Shown here: positions 18,801 through 26,171 of the stretch, piece after piece
Layout of the letters: every line of letters begins with the position of its first letter
Numbering within the stretch: position 1 is the stretch's first letter
DNA from: Acetobacter conturbans
Lineage (GTDB): Bacteria; Pseudomonadota; Alphaproteobacteria; Acetobacterales; Acetobacteraceae
Assembly: GCF_011516755.1 (NCBI RefSeq)
Contig: NZ_WOSY01000013.1
Location: 1-64,000 of the forward strand
Length of the DNA stretch: 64,000 nucleotides
Direction: 5' to 3'
Notes under the pieces: model-generated
What the model saw: the letters and a program-made list of their open reading frames with translations, nothing else
Told to the model about the DNA's origin: nothing
Databases searched by the model: none
Program-made: the position numbers and the translations under genes

Positions 18801-19192
18801 TCATGATAGACCGGGTCCTGCCGCAGGGTGGTCGGCAGGTCGGCCCGCGCCGCATGAATCGCGGCCTGCACATCGCGCGCCGCGCTGTTGACGTCACGTG
18901 ACGTCTCGAACTGAAGCGAAATATTGACCTGCCCGAGGACGGACTGCGAGGTCATTTCCGTGAGCCCTGAAATCGTGCCCAGATGCTGCTCCAGAGGCTC
19001 GGCAATCGTGCTGGCGATTTCTTCCGGCGTGCCACCGGCCTGCTGTGCCTGGACCTGGATGACGGGCAGATCGACATTGGGCAGATCGGCGATCGGGAGG
19101 AGTGAGTAGCCGATCATCCCGGCAATCATGAGGCCAAGCACGGCAAGCGTGGTGCCGATCGGTCGCCGGATGCACAGGGCGACGATGGACAT
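15878..19192 (-). CDS. mdtC: RND efflux permease, MdtC/MuxC-like
   Basis: A 1104-residue inner-membrane proton-driven drug exporter with the RND arrangement: first helix (GTTLAVLGLMIAGMIGYSLL), a periplasmic porter domain, helices 2-6 with TGFVVDDAIVVIENISRHME (the Asp pair for proton relay), a second porter domain, and helices 8-12 ending in LGIAIVGGLLFSQILTLYTT. A Ser/Thr-rich insertion around residues 760-800 (TSASTNSASFKNSIQNSLAG) lengthens it by about 60 residues over MdtC. It shares a 1-bp stop/start overlap with the preceding pump gene. As in MdtB2C, the two permeases probably form mixed trimers. Confidence 0.93.
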   Translation of the reverse strand: MSIVALCIRRPIGTTLAVLGLMIAGMIGYSLLPIADLPNVDLPVIQVQAQQAGGTPEEIASTIAEPLEQHLGTISGLTEMTSQSVLGQVNISLQFETSRDVNSAARDVQAAIHAARADLPTTLRQDPVYHEANTAGMPILILALTSRTRSPAQIYDAATNVLEQHLSQISGVGQVELGGGALPAVRVEMNPLKIFKYGIGFEDIRAALAAANANTPKGFLTRGNQRIILKTNDQVRNAKDLKGLIVAYRSNRPVRLEDIADVSDGVEDVENGGFYNGERAVLVIIFPRTGANIVQTIDQIKAQFPLLTAALPADVELHVGMDRSFTIRAALSDTKNTLLLSVLLVVAVVLIFLRSPRTTLVPAVVIPASLITTFGVMELLHYSLDNLSLMALTISTGFVVDDAIVVIENISRHMERGETRAVAVLAGAQEVAFTVLSVSVSLVAVFFPILMLGGLIGNVLHEFAVTISVTVIVSMGLSLTLTPMMCSRVLRESDIRHTDTSKGGIWSRVSAVLERAFNGLQHAYERSLLVALRHRKTVILSLPVTIAIMVVLFVRMPKGLLPTTDSGTMMAHLTADQAISFQAMMQKITGVQKSILANKDVVSVTGFVGGRTAANQSNMFIELKDKTQRSSTVLQTMSDLRRRTSDVAGAQFIAMLPSLLPSGARMSNGAYQYSLQSSDATTLYDWMPRLQAALQRHHELADISTDIQRGGLASDVDINRDLAGRTALTAQLVTNALYDAFGQRAASVIYNPLNQYRVVMNVQSRYWADSDMLRRVWVSVSGGTASGSTQSNTIRMSSATTSTETTSASTNSASFKNSIQNSLAGGNGASSGSAVSSTSETLVPLSAVSNIKDGITSLTVNHQGQALAATLSFNLSAGASMSDAVRIINEEMVKLKVPSTIHGSFAGTAAQFQTSTSSEPLLIIAALAAVYMVLGILYESFVHPLTILSTLPSAGVGALLALYFFGQEFDVIALIGLILLIGIVKKNAIMLVDFAINAERHDNLSAEEAIHTACLLRFRPILMTTIAAAMGALPLVIGSGYGSELRRPLGIAIVGGLLFSQILTLYTTPVIYLFLDHFGQWMRRARQPFFLILSRIFYPVSSRS

Positions 19193-22100
19193 CAGACGGT
19201 CCCTTCATCGGGAGCAGGATGGCGCCAGGACGCGATGCGCATCCGCGTGCGTTCCATGAACAGATAGATGACCGGCGTCGTGAACAGGGTGAGAAGCTGG
19301 CTGACCATCAGTCCGCCTACAATCGCGTAGCCGAGCGGGCGTCTAAGCTCCGATCCGACGCCCGATCCGATGACCATCGGGAAGGCGCCAAGCATGGCGG
19401 CCAGCGTTGTCATGAGAATGGGCCGAAAGCGAAGGTGGGCCGCCTTCGTTATGGACGCAACGGGCGACAGACCTTCTATCCGTTCGGCTTCCAGCGCGAA
19501 ATCGATCATCATGATTGCGTTTTTCTTGACGATGCCGATCAGCAGCACGATGCCGATCACACCCATGATATCCAGTCCACTACCCGTCATCCACAGGACC
19601 AGCAGCGCTCCGATGGCGGCCGAAGGGAGCGTGGACAAGATGGTGAGCGGATGGATGAAGCTCTCATAAAGAATGCCGAGCACGATATAGACCGCCACCA
19701 GCGCCGCGAGGACAAGCCATGCCTCGTTACTCATGCTGTTTTCGAACACGTCCGCTGTGCCGATAAACGATGTCTGGACGGTGGCCGCCATCCTGAGTGT
19801 TGTGCGTGCCTTGTCGATCGCCGAGACGGCCGCGCCGAGCGACTGGCCGGGGGCAACGTTGAAGGAGATGGTTGCCGCCGGAAACTGAGCAACATGCGTG
19901 ATCATGAGCGGCGCGAAGGAGGGCGTCATCTTCGTGACTGCCGAAAGTGGAACGAGGCCGGACGTAGGGGCGCGCGTCGGACCGGACGTACTGGCGCCCG
20001 TTGTCGCGCTGCCAGCCATGTAGATCTTGCCGAAGGAGTCCGGAGACTGCTGCAGTTGAGGAATGGCTTCGAGGATTACGCGATACTGGTTGGATTGTGT
20101 GTAGATCGTCGAAACCTGCCGCTGGCCGAAGGAATCATAGAGCACGTTGTCAACGGTCTGCGGCGTGATGGCGAACCGGGCGCCGGTTGCCCTGTCCAGC
20201 GTGATATCTTCCGCCACGCCCTGCGCCTGCAGGTCGGAGGCGACATCCGTGAGGGCGGATGATTTCTTCATTTCTGCCACGAGACGCGACGACCAGGTGG
20301 CGAGCCTTGCTGAGTCGGAATCCTCGATCAGGAACTGGTACTGCGTGGCCGAGACGCTCGTGTTCAACGTCAGGTCCTGGACGGGTTGCAGATAAAGCTG
20401 CGCGCCCGGAATATCCTGCGTTTCGCGTAAGATATTCCGGGCGATCTGCGTCGCGGACAGGCTTCTTTTATCGTGATCACGCAGGTTGATCTGGAACCGG
20501 CCACGGTTCAGTGTCGTGTTGTCTCCATCCACGCCGATATAGGAAGACAGGCTGGTGACATCGGGGTCTTTCAGGATTGCAGCGCCGAGCTTCTTCTGGA
20601 GGTCTGCCATCGCGTCAAAGGAAATCGAGGCATCCATGACCGAGACGCCCTGAAGAACGCCAGTGTCCTGCTCGGGGAACAGCCCCTTGGGGATGACTGC
20701 GATCAGAATGCCGGTCAGCGCCACAGTGCCGAGAAACACCATCAGTGTGAGTGTCTGATGTCGCAACACGTGGACGAGGCAGCGGTCATAAAACGCGATC
20801 AGTGACGCCATCATCTGATCGGCCTTGCGCGCCCATCGCGGTTTCGCGGATTGGTGGGCTGCGTCCCGTAGCACGCGCGCGCACATCATGGGCACAAGCG
20901 TCAGGGAAACGACGGCGGAGATCATGATCGTTACGGCCAGCGTCACGGCGAATTCGTAGAACAGACGCCCGATCACATCACTCATGAAAAGCAGGGGGAT
21001 CAGAACAGCGATGAGGGAGACCGTGAGCGAAATGATCGTGAAGCCGATTTCCCCGGCACCCTCAAGGGCGGCTGTCATGCGATCCCGCCCCATTTCCACA
21101 TAACGCGCGATGTTCTCGATCATGACGATGGCATCATCAACCACGAAACCTGTCGCGATCGTCAGCGACATCAGCGAGAGGTTGTCGAGTGAAAATCCCA
21201 TCAGCTGCATGGCCGCCAGGGTGCCAACAATCGAGAGCGGAACAGAAAGCGCGGGGACGAGCGTGGCCGCCGGGTCATGAAGGAAGACGAAGATGACCGC
21301 GACGACGAGAGTCAGCGCCAAGGCCAGTTCGAATTCGACATCGACGACCGAGGCGCGGATCGTCGTGGTCCGGTCGGTCAGGAGTGTGATGTGAATGCCG
21401 GCTGGCATATCCTGTTCCAGACGCGGGAGCGCGGCTTTGATGGCGTCGACCGTGCTGAGAATATTGGCCGCTGGCTGGCGTCGGATGTTGAGGATGATGG
21501 CGGGCTTGTCATTGGCCCAACCGGCAAGCTGGGTGTCTTCCGGCCCTTCGATGACTGTGGCGATATCCCTCAGGCGGATGGGACCGTTATTGGCGCTCGA
21601 CCAGCCAATCACCTGTTTCATGAGCTGGTCGGTGCTGGCGATCTGGCTGTTGACGCGGATCGTTCTGGCCTGCTGGGAACCGTTGAACGTGCCGGTCGGT
21701 GCGTTGACGTTGACGTTGCCGATCGTCGTGCGCAGCGTGTCGAGATCAAGCCCGTAAGTCGTTGCCTTCTGGACGTTCACCCGAACGCGATAGGCCTTCT
21801 TGTTGCCACCCGAGAGGGAGACTTCGCCGACGCCGGAAATTTCACTGATCTTCTGTTGCAGGCGTGTCGCGACATAGTCCTCGACTTCCGTCAGTGGCAT
21901 CGTGTTGGATGTGATGCCGAGGATCAGGATAGGCGTGTCGGCGGGATTGACCTTGGAATAGATCGGGGGTGCGGGGAGCGCTGTTGGGAGCAGCGAATTC
22001 GCCGCATTGATGGCTTCCTGCACCTCCTGTTCCGCAACATCGAGCGATGTCGTCAGACCGAAGCGCAGGGTGACGACAGAAGACCCCCCCGAGGATTGCG

Positions 22101-22344
22101 AGGTCATCTGGTCGAGCCCCGCCATCTCGCCCATCTCATCCTCAAGGGGCGCCGTGACGGAGGTCATCATCACATCGGCGCTCGCCCCCGGATAGAACGT
22201 GCGGACGACGATTGTGGGATAATCGACTTCAGGCAGTGCGGAGATCGGCAGAAAACGATAACCGATCATACCCGCCAGCAGCAGGGCGAGCATCAGCAGC
22301 GTTGTGGCGACGGGGCGCTGGATGAACAGGCGTGAGAAGTTCAT
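19192..22344 (-). CDS. mdtB: RND efflux permease, MdtB/MuxB-like
   Basis: A 1050-residue RND transporter, the second permease of the pump. It begins MNFSRLFIQRPVATTLLMLA, with the porter motif YPGASADVMMTSVTAPLEDE, helix 4 TGFVVDDAIVMIENIARYVE, and a second transmembrane half with RFRPILMTTLAAMLGAFPMV and LGYAIVGGLMVSQLLTLFTT. Length fits the family. The ATG overlaps the adaptor's stop (22341-22344, ATGA), so all pump genes are translationally coupled. Orders of adaptor, MdtB, MdtC and channel match the mdtABC type of operon. Confidence 0.93.
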   Translation of the reverse strand: MNFSRLFIQRPVATTLLMLALLLAGMIGYRFLPISALPEVDYPTIVVRTFYPGASADVMMTSVTAPLEDEMGEMAGLDQMTSQSSGGSSVVTLRFGLTTSLDVAEQEVQEAINAANSLLPTALPAPPIYSKVNPADTPILILGITSNTMPLTEVEDYVATRLQQKISEISGVGEVSLSGGNKKAYRVRVNVQKATTYGLDLDTLRTTIGNVNVNAPTGTFNGSQQARTIRVNSQIASTDQLMKQVIGWSSANNGPIRLRDIATVIEGPEDTQLAGWANDKPAIILNIRRQPAANILSTVDAIKAALPRLEQDMPAGIHITLLTDRTTTIRASVVDVEFELALALTLVVAVIFVFLHDPAATLVPALSVPLSIVGTLAAMQLMGFSLDNLSLMSLTIATGFVVDDAIVMIENIARYVEMGRDRMTAALEGAGEIGFTIISLTVSLIAVLIPLLFMSDVIGRLFYEFAVTLAVTIMISAVVSLTLVPMMCARVLRDAAHQSAKPRWARKADQMMASLIAFYDRCLVHVLRHQTLTLMVFLGTVALTGILIAVIPKGLFPEQDTGVLQGVSVMDASISFDAMADLQKKLGAAILKDPDVTSLSSYIGVDGDNTTLNRGRFQINLRDHDKRSLSATQIARNILRETQDIPGAQLYLQPVQDLTLNTSVSATQYQFLIEDSDSARLATWSSRLVAEMKKSSALTDVASDLQAQGVAEDITLDRATGARFAITPQTVDNVLYDSFGQRQVSTIYTQSNQYRVILEAIPQLQQSPDSFGKIYMAGSATTGASTSGPTRAPTSGLVPLSAVTKMTPSFAPLMITHVAQFPAATISFNVAPGQSLGAAVSAIDKARTTLRMAATVQTSFIGTADVFENSMSNEAWLVLAALVAVYIVLGILYESFIHPLTILSTLPSAAIGALLVLWMTGSGLDIMGVIGIVLLIGIVKKNAIMMIDFALEAERIEGLSPVASITKAAHLRFRPILMTTLAAMLGAFPMVIGSGVGSELRRPLGYAIVGGLMVSQLLTLFTTPVIYLFMERTRMRIASWRHPAPDEGTV

Positions 22345-23606
22345 GGGGCGGATGAGGGGGGGGCGGTGGGAATGGAGACCCTGGCCCCGTCATGGAGGCG
22401 GTCGACGCCGGAAATGACGACACGCTGTCCTTCACTGATGCCCGACGTGACGACAATGATGTTGTTCTGGCTGATGCCCGTCCTGACGACCACCGCCTTT
22501 ACCGTGCTGTCAGGCTGCACGACATAGACGAACGACCCGTCGGGGCCTGTCTGGATCGCGCTCGCTGGTGCCTGAACGACGTTTTTTTCCGTATCGACCA
22601 GCAGATGGGCGTTTACGAACTGGTTCGGGAAAAGATCCTCATCCGTATTGTCGAAGAGGGCGCGGAGGCGGATCGTGCCGGTGGATGTATCAACCTCGCT
22701 GTCCAGGCTGCTGACCTTGCCGGTTGCGAGTTTCTCACTATCCGAACTGTCCCATGCCTCCACCGGCAGTTCCTTGACCTGGCGAAGTCTCTTCCAGATC
22801 AGTCCGAGCCTGTCCTGCGGAACGGTGAAAATGACCGAGATCGGCTTCATCTGCGTGAGGATGGCAAGCCCCCCAGTCTGACCGGCCGTGACGTAATTCC
22901 CCCTGTCCACGGCGCGGATGCCGATCCGTCCACTGACGGGAGCGCGGATATGGCAGTATTCGATGTCCAGCTTGTAGGTCTTGACCAGTCCCTGATCGGA
23001 TTTGACGGTTCCGACAAGTTGCTGGACTTTATAGCGCTGATCCTGAGCCGTCTGGGCCTCGATACTGTCGTGTTTGAGAAGCTTCTGGTAGCGCACGTCG
23101 TCCATCCGCGCTTCTTCGAGTTGAGCTATGTCAGCCGCCAGTTGTCCCTCATACTGCGTGAGCAGGGCTTCGTAAGGACGGGGATCGATGACGGCGAGAA
23201 GGTCCCCCTCCTTCACGTCCTGCCCTTCCGTAAAGAGAACCTGTGTCAGATAACCCTCGATACGGGTCTGGACCGTGACGGTCGCGAGGGGAATAATGGT
23301 TCCCAGTTCGCTCAGGATAAAGGGCATGTCCCCTTTCGTGACGGTCGCCACACCGACGGGAGTGGCACTTTGAGCGGCTGGCGCCGCCGCGAATGCAGTG
23401 CAATCCACCGGCACGAACGGCGAGAGTGCTGTTCCGATCGTGAGCGCGGCAACGATGAAGCGCAGACCGGACGGGGGGCGCAGGGATGGGTTGCGCCGGT
23501 CGGTGAGCGGAGACTGAACAGGCGGTTTAAGGAAAAACATAAGAGACCGATTCCGCTTTTTGCGACCGAATGAAGGCGACGTGCTGTGCCGGAATGTCGT
23601 GATCAT
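22341..23606 (-). CDS. mdtA: RND pump periplasmic adaptor (MdtA-like)
   Basis: A 421-residue membrane-fusion protein joining the permeases to the outer-membrane channel. N-terminal basic stretch and membrane anchor (GLRFIVAALTIGTALSPFVP), lipoyl-like half motif VQTRIEGYLTQVLFTEGQDV, a helical hairpin, then YCHIRAPVSGRIGIRAVDRG (the paired lipoyl half), a beta-barrel (ISVIFTVPQDRLGLIWKRLR) and a C-terminal domain ending VSGVDRLHDGARVSIP. Start 23606 overlaps the kinase stop by 4 bp; the internal ATG at 23540 is an alternative that would give a more normal signal peptide. Confidence 0.92.
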   Translation of the reverse strand: MITTFRHSTSPSFGRKKRNRSLMFFLKPPVQSPLTDRRNPSLRPPSGLRFIVAALTIGTALSPFVPVDCTAFAAAPAAQSATPVGVATVTKGDMPFILSELGTIIPLATVTVQTRIEGYLTQVLFTEGQDVKEGDLLAVIDPRPYEALLTQYEGQLAADIAQLEEARMDDVRYQKLLKHDSIEAQTAQDQRYKVQQLVGTVKSDQGLVKTYKLDIEYCHIRAPVSGRIGIRAVDRGNYVTAGQTGGLAILTQMKPISVIFTVPQDRLGLIWKRLRQVKELPVEAWDSSDSEKLATGKVSSLDSEVDTSTGTIRLRALFDNTDEDLFPNQFVNAHLLVDTEKNVVQAPASAIQTGPDGSFVYVVQPDSTVKAVVVRTGISQNNIIVVTSGISEGQRVVISGVDRLHDGARVSIPTAPPSSAP

Positions 23607-24979
23607 GTGGCGCGCCGACCTTTTGAGCGAGGAGCGTTTGCAGGCAGTGTCAGTCGGACGATCAGGCCCGTGGGAGTCGCGTCATGGAAACTGACGATGC
23701 CGTGATGTCGGGCCATAATGTCCTGCACGATGGAAAGGCCCAGCCCCAGACTGCCATCGACGCTTCTGGCGCGGTCCATGCGCGCGAAAGGCTGGAGCAT
23801 CTCAAGTCGCATATTGTCAGGAATGCCCGGACCAGCATCCTGCACTTCGATAATGGCCTCGTCAGTTTCGGACCATGCGTTCACTTTTACGGTTTTCCCG
23901 TATTTCAAACCGTTTTCTATGAGGTTATTGACGGCACGTGAAATCGAGACAGGCTGACAAAAACACGTAATTTCCTGTTCCCCTTCATAGGAAACCTGTT
24001 TCCCCACGGAGGAAAATTCTTCGCAAAGGCTCTCCAGAAGGGAGCGGAGTTCGACTGTCTCGAAAGGCTCCGTCTCCCGCTGCCCGTTAAGAAAGGCAAG
24101 CGCGCCGTTGAGCATCTGTTTCATCAGCGAGAGGTCGTTTCGCATCACGGAAGGGGCGGCATCCTCGCCCCCCAGTTCCACGCGCATGGACAGGCGTGTC
24201 AGTGGGGTGCGCAGGTCATGGCTGATCGACATCAGCATGCGGGTGCGCTCTTCCGCGGCAAGGCGGATCCGGCTTTGCATGCGGTTGAAAGCGCGGATGA
24301 CACGCCGGACTTCGCGCGGTCCCTGTTCTTCGAGAGGAGGAGACGTCGTGTCATATCCGAGGGTGTCTGCCTTACGGGCGAGAACCGAGAGGGGGCGATT
24401 GACCCGCCACACACTCCAGAGCGACAGGGCGGCCGTCATGACCAGAAGGGAAAGGAACGGAACCGTAATCGGGAGCGTCATATGAATGACGTCGTGGAAA
24501 TTGAAATTTGAAATCACCGAGACGTGAATACCATCTCTCGGGAAGATGATATTTGTGGATATCCTGTCCCCGGAGGCGCATTTCACGACACTCAGGGAGT
24601 GGGCATCATCAGGAAAATCGTGCATCAGAATGCGGTGAACGAGTCCGGTCTCATGGTCTGTTGGCTGCGGTGTGCACGGAAAGGCCTTGTTCAGCTGAAA
24701 ATGGAAGCCTGCCGCCGACATGCCCTCTGCTGCCTGTTGGCGGACAGAAACGGGAATGGCCCGCAGCGATCTTATGGCGGTTTCGATGGCGAGGGTGTCT
24801 GGCCAGGGGCCGACGGGCAGTGGCGGAAGGGCCGGACGGACTGCCCGAAGCAACAGGACGACGAAGCAGAACGTCAGGAGAAGACTGGTCACCAGGATGG
24901 CGACCATCTGCCCGAAGATCGTCTGGGGAAACACGCGTCGGAGTGCTGCCAGAGGAGGAAAAGAAGTCATGGAATGCAT
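23603..24979 (-). CDS. Sensor histidine kinase (EnvZ/OmpR-system type)
   Basis: A 458-residue membrane kinase. Helix 1 (GQMVAILVTSLLLTFCFVVL), a periplasmic sensor of about 130 residues, helix 2 (LPITVPFLSLLVMTAALSLW), HAMP linker (VNRPLSVLARKADTLG), HisKA with the phospho-acceptor in MSISHDLRTPLTRLSMRVEL, and an HATPase domain with NLIENGLKYG (N box), DAGPGIP (G1) and GLGLSIV (G2). An alternative start, ATG 24970, would overlap the regulator stop as ATGA. Being upstream in the same operon as the RND pump, it probably senses an envelope stress or a pump substrate. Confidence 0.93.
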   Translation of the reverse strand: MHSMTSFPPLAALRRVFPQTIFGQMVAILVTSLLLTFCFVVLLLRAVRPALPPLPVGPWPDTLAIETAIRSLRAIPVSVRQQAAEGMSAAGFHFQLNKAFPCTPQPTDHETGLVHRILMHDFPDDAHSLSVVKCASGDRISTNIIFPRDGIHVSVISNFNFHDVIHMTLPITVPFLSLLVMTAALSLWSVWRVNRPLSVLARKADTLGYDTTSPPLEEQGPREVRRVIRAFNRMQSRIRLAAEERTRMLMSISHDLRTPLTRLSMRVELGGEDAAPSVMRNDLSLMKQMLNGALAFLNGQRETEPFETVELRSLLESLCEEFSSVGKQVSYEGEQEITCFCQPVSISRAVNNLIENGLKYGKTVKVNAWSETDEAIIEVQDAGPGIPDNMRLEMLQPFARMDRARSVDGSLGLGLSIVQDIMARHHGIVSFHDATPTGLIVRLTLPANAPRSKGRRAT

Positions 24980-25701
24980 ACCCGCGGGTCAAAAATGTAG
25001 CCGTCTCCGCGCACGGTCCGGATCAATTCGAGCTGGCGGCCGCCTTCCGCGAGCTTCCGGCGCAACCGACTGACGAGAAGATCGATGGATCGCTCTTCCA
25101 GGGCTGTAGGGTTCCCATGGATCAGATTGATGATGTCCGGTCTTGTGAGAAGTGTATTCTGATGCTGCCAGAAAACGAGCATCAGATCTGTCTCGGCTCC
25201 GCTGAGAGTCAGTCGAACACCCGATGCCCTGTAAAGCGCCCTTTTGGCAGGGACGAATTTCCAGGGGCCGAAGACGTATTCGTCCGGCAATGAAGAAGGC
25301 TTTCGCGGCCGATCCCCACGCCTCAGGACCGCGCGGACACGCGCTTCGAGTTCTGCCAGATCGAAAGGCTTGCTGATATAATCATCTGCCCCCAGATTAA
25401 GTCCTGCGATTTTGTCCTGAATTTCCGCCAGAGCCGTGACCATGATGATCGGAGCATTCGTAGTCTGATGGATATACCGACAGACCTCATATCCACTTTC
25501 TTGTGGGAGCATCAGATCGAGCAGGATGATGCTGATTTCACTATTTTCTATGTAATGACGCACTTCCGTAAGAGTAACGGCAGTACTCACAAGATATCCT
25601 GCATGGGAGAAGTAGCGCAGAAGAAGATTCCGAATTCCCGGATCATCTTCTACTACCAGCAGATGCGGCGCAGGCAGGGCGTGATCGGACATGTCGGACA
25701 C
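24967..25701 (-). CDS. OmpR-family response regulator
   Basis: A 244-residue two-component regulator. Receiver domain residues 12-125 with acidic pair EDD (VVEDDPGIRNLLLRYF), phospho-Asp in IILLDLMLPQESGYE, and the conserved Lys in YISKPFDLAELEARVRAVLR. The winged-helix DNA-binding domain (about 145-240) contains LTLSGAETDLMLVFWQHQNT and SIDLLVSRLRRKLAEGGRQL, ending VRGDGYIF. First gene of the efflux operon, so it is likely autoregulatory and controls all six genes. Confidence 0.94.
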   Translation of the reverse strand: MSDMSDHALPAPHLLVVEDDPGIRNLLLRYFSHAGYLVSTAVTLTEVRHYIENSEISIILLDLMLPQESGYEVCRYIHQTTNAPIIMVTALAEIQDKIAGLNLGADDYISKPFDLAELEARVRAVLRRGDRPRKPSSLPDEYVFGPWKFVPAKRALYRASGVRLTLSGAETDLMLVFWQHQNTLLTRPDIINLIHGNPTALEERSIDLLVSRLRRKLAEGGRQLELIRTVRGDGYIFDPRVCIP

Positions 25702-26171
25702 TGCACGTAAGCATCTTTCTGAAGAGGGCGAAATCGTGGTTTGGACGGGAAGTATGTATCCGAGCCCGTCGTGGAGAAAGCTGGAAAATCACTTTGAGAG
25801 GTTATTTTTCATTTTTGAAAAAAATGTTGTAGATAAATGTATCAAATAGAAATTGATTGCATCGTTCTCATTGGGGCAACATGAAACACTTCTAAGAGAC
25901 GATCCGAGATCATTCGAATAGTTCTATCAGTAACGCAGAGAGTTTTTTATACTGCCTGCATGGACTTTATCTTCATCTGTTTTGATGAAACGTATCCCGA
26001 GGTGAACGGCTCAATTCCGGCCGTTCAACCTCCCGTGTTCAGAATTATGTGGCCTGGAACAGCGTGGAGATACACGGGCCCCGTCATGAGTGCTGACATC
26101 CGTAGGTGCCCAGTTTGTGACAGACATTGTCGGCGGTGCGATAACTGTGGAACGGAGACTCTTGTGGGCGG
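25702..26171. other. Intergenic region upstream of the efflux operon
   Basis: Contains no gene I can support. The AT-rich part (about 25780-25960) must hold the promoter of the leftward response-regulator operon. The GC-richer part toward 26171 is the downstream region of the GH3 gene and includes a stem-loop at 26003-26027. Short open frames here have no ribosome site and no recognisable product. Confidence 0.5.
26003..26027 (-). terminator. Stem-loop downstream of the GH3 gene
   Basis: TGAACGGC (26003-26010) and GCCGTTCA (26020-26027) form a perfect 8-bp stem with a 9-nt loop. It lies 145 bp beyond the stop of the leftward GH3 gene. No run of T follows on either strand, so intrinsic termination is uncertain. 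Confidence 0.35.

Noticed and set aside
17591-18901. Long open frame antisense to the MdtC-like pump gene, with others at 15962-16684, 19219-20262, 21277-22335 and 22392-23573
   Set aside because: They mirror GC-rich RND coding sequence on the other strand, are rich in D/R/H/Q with no hydrophobic or domain pattern, and the pump genes have clear family motifs. Frame shadows.
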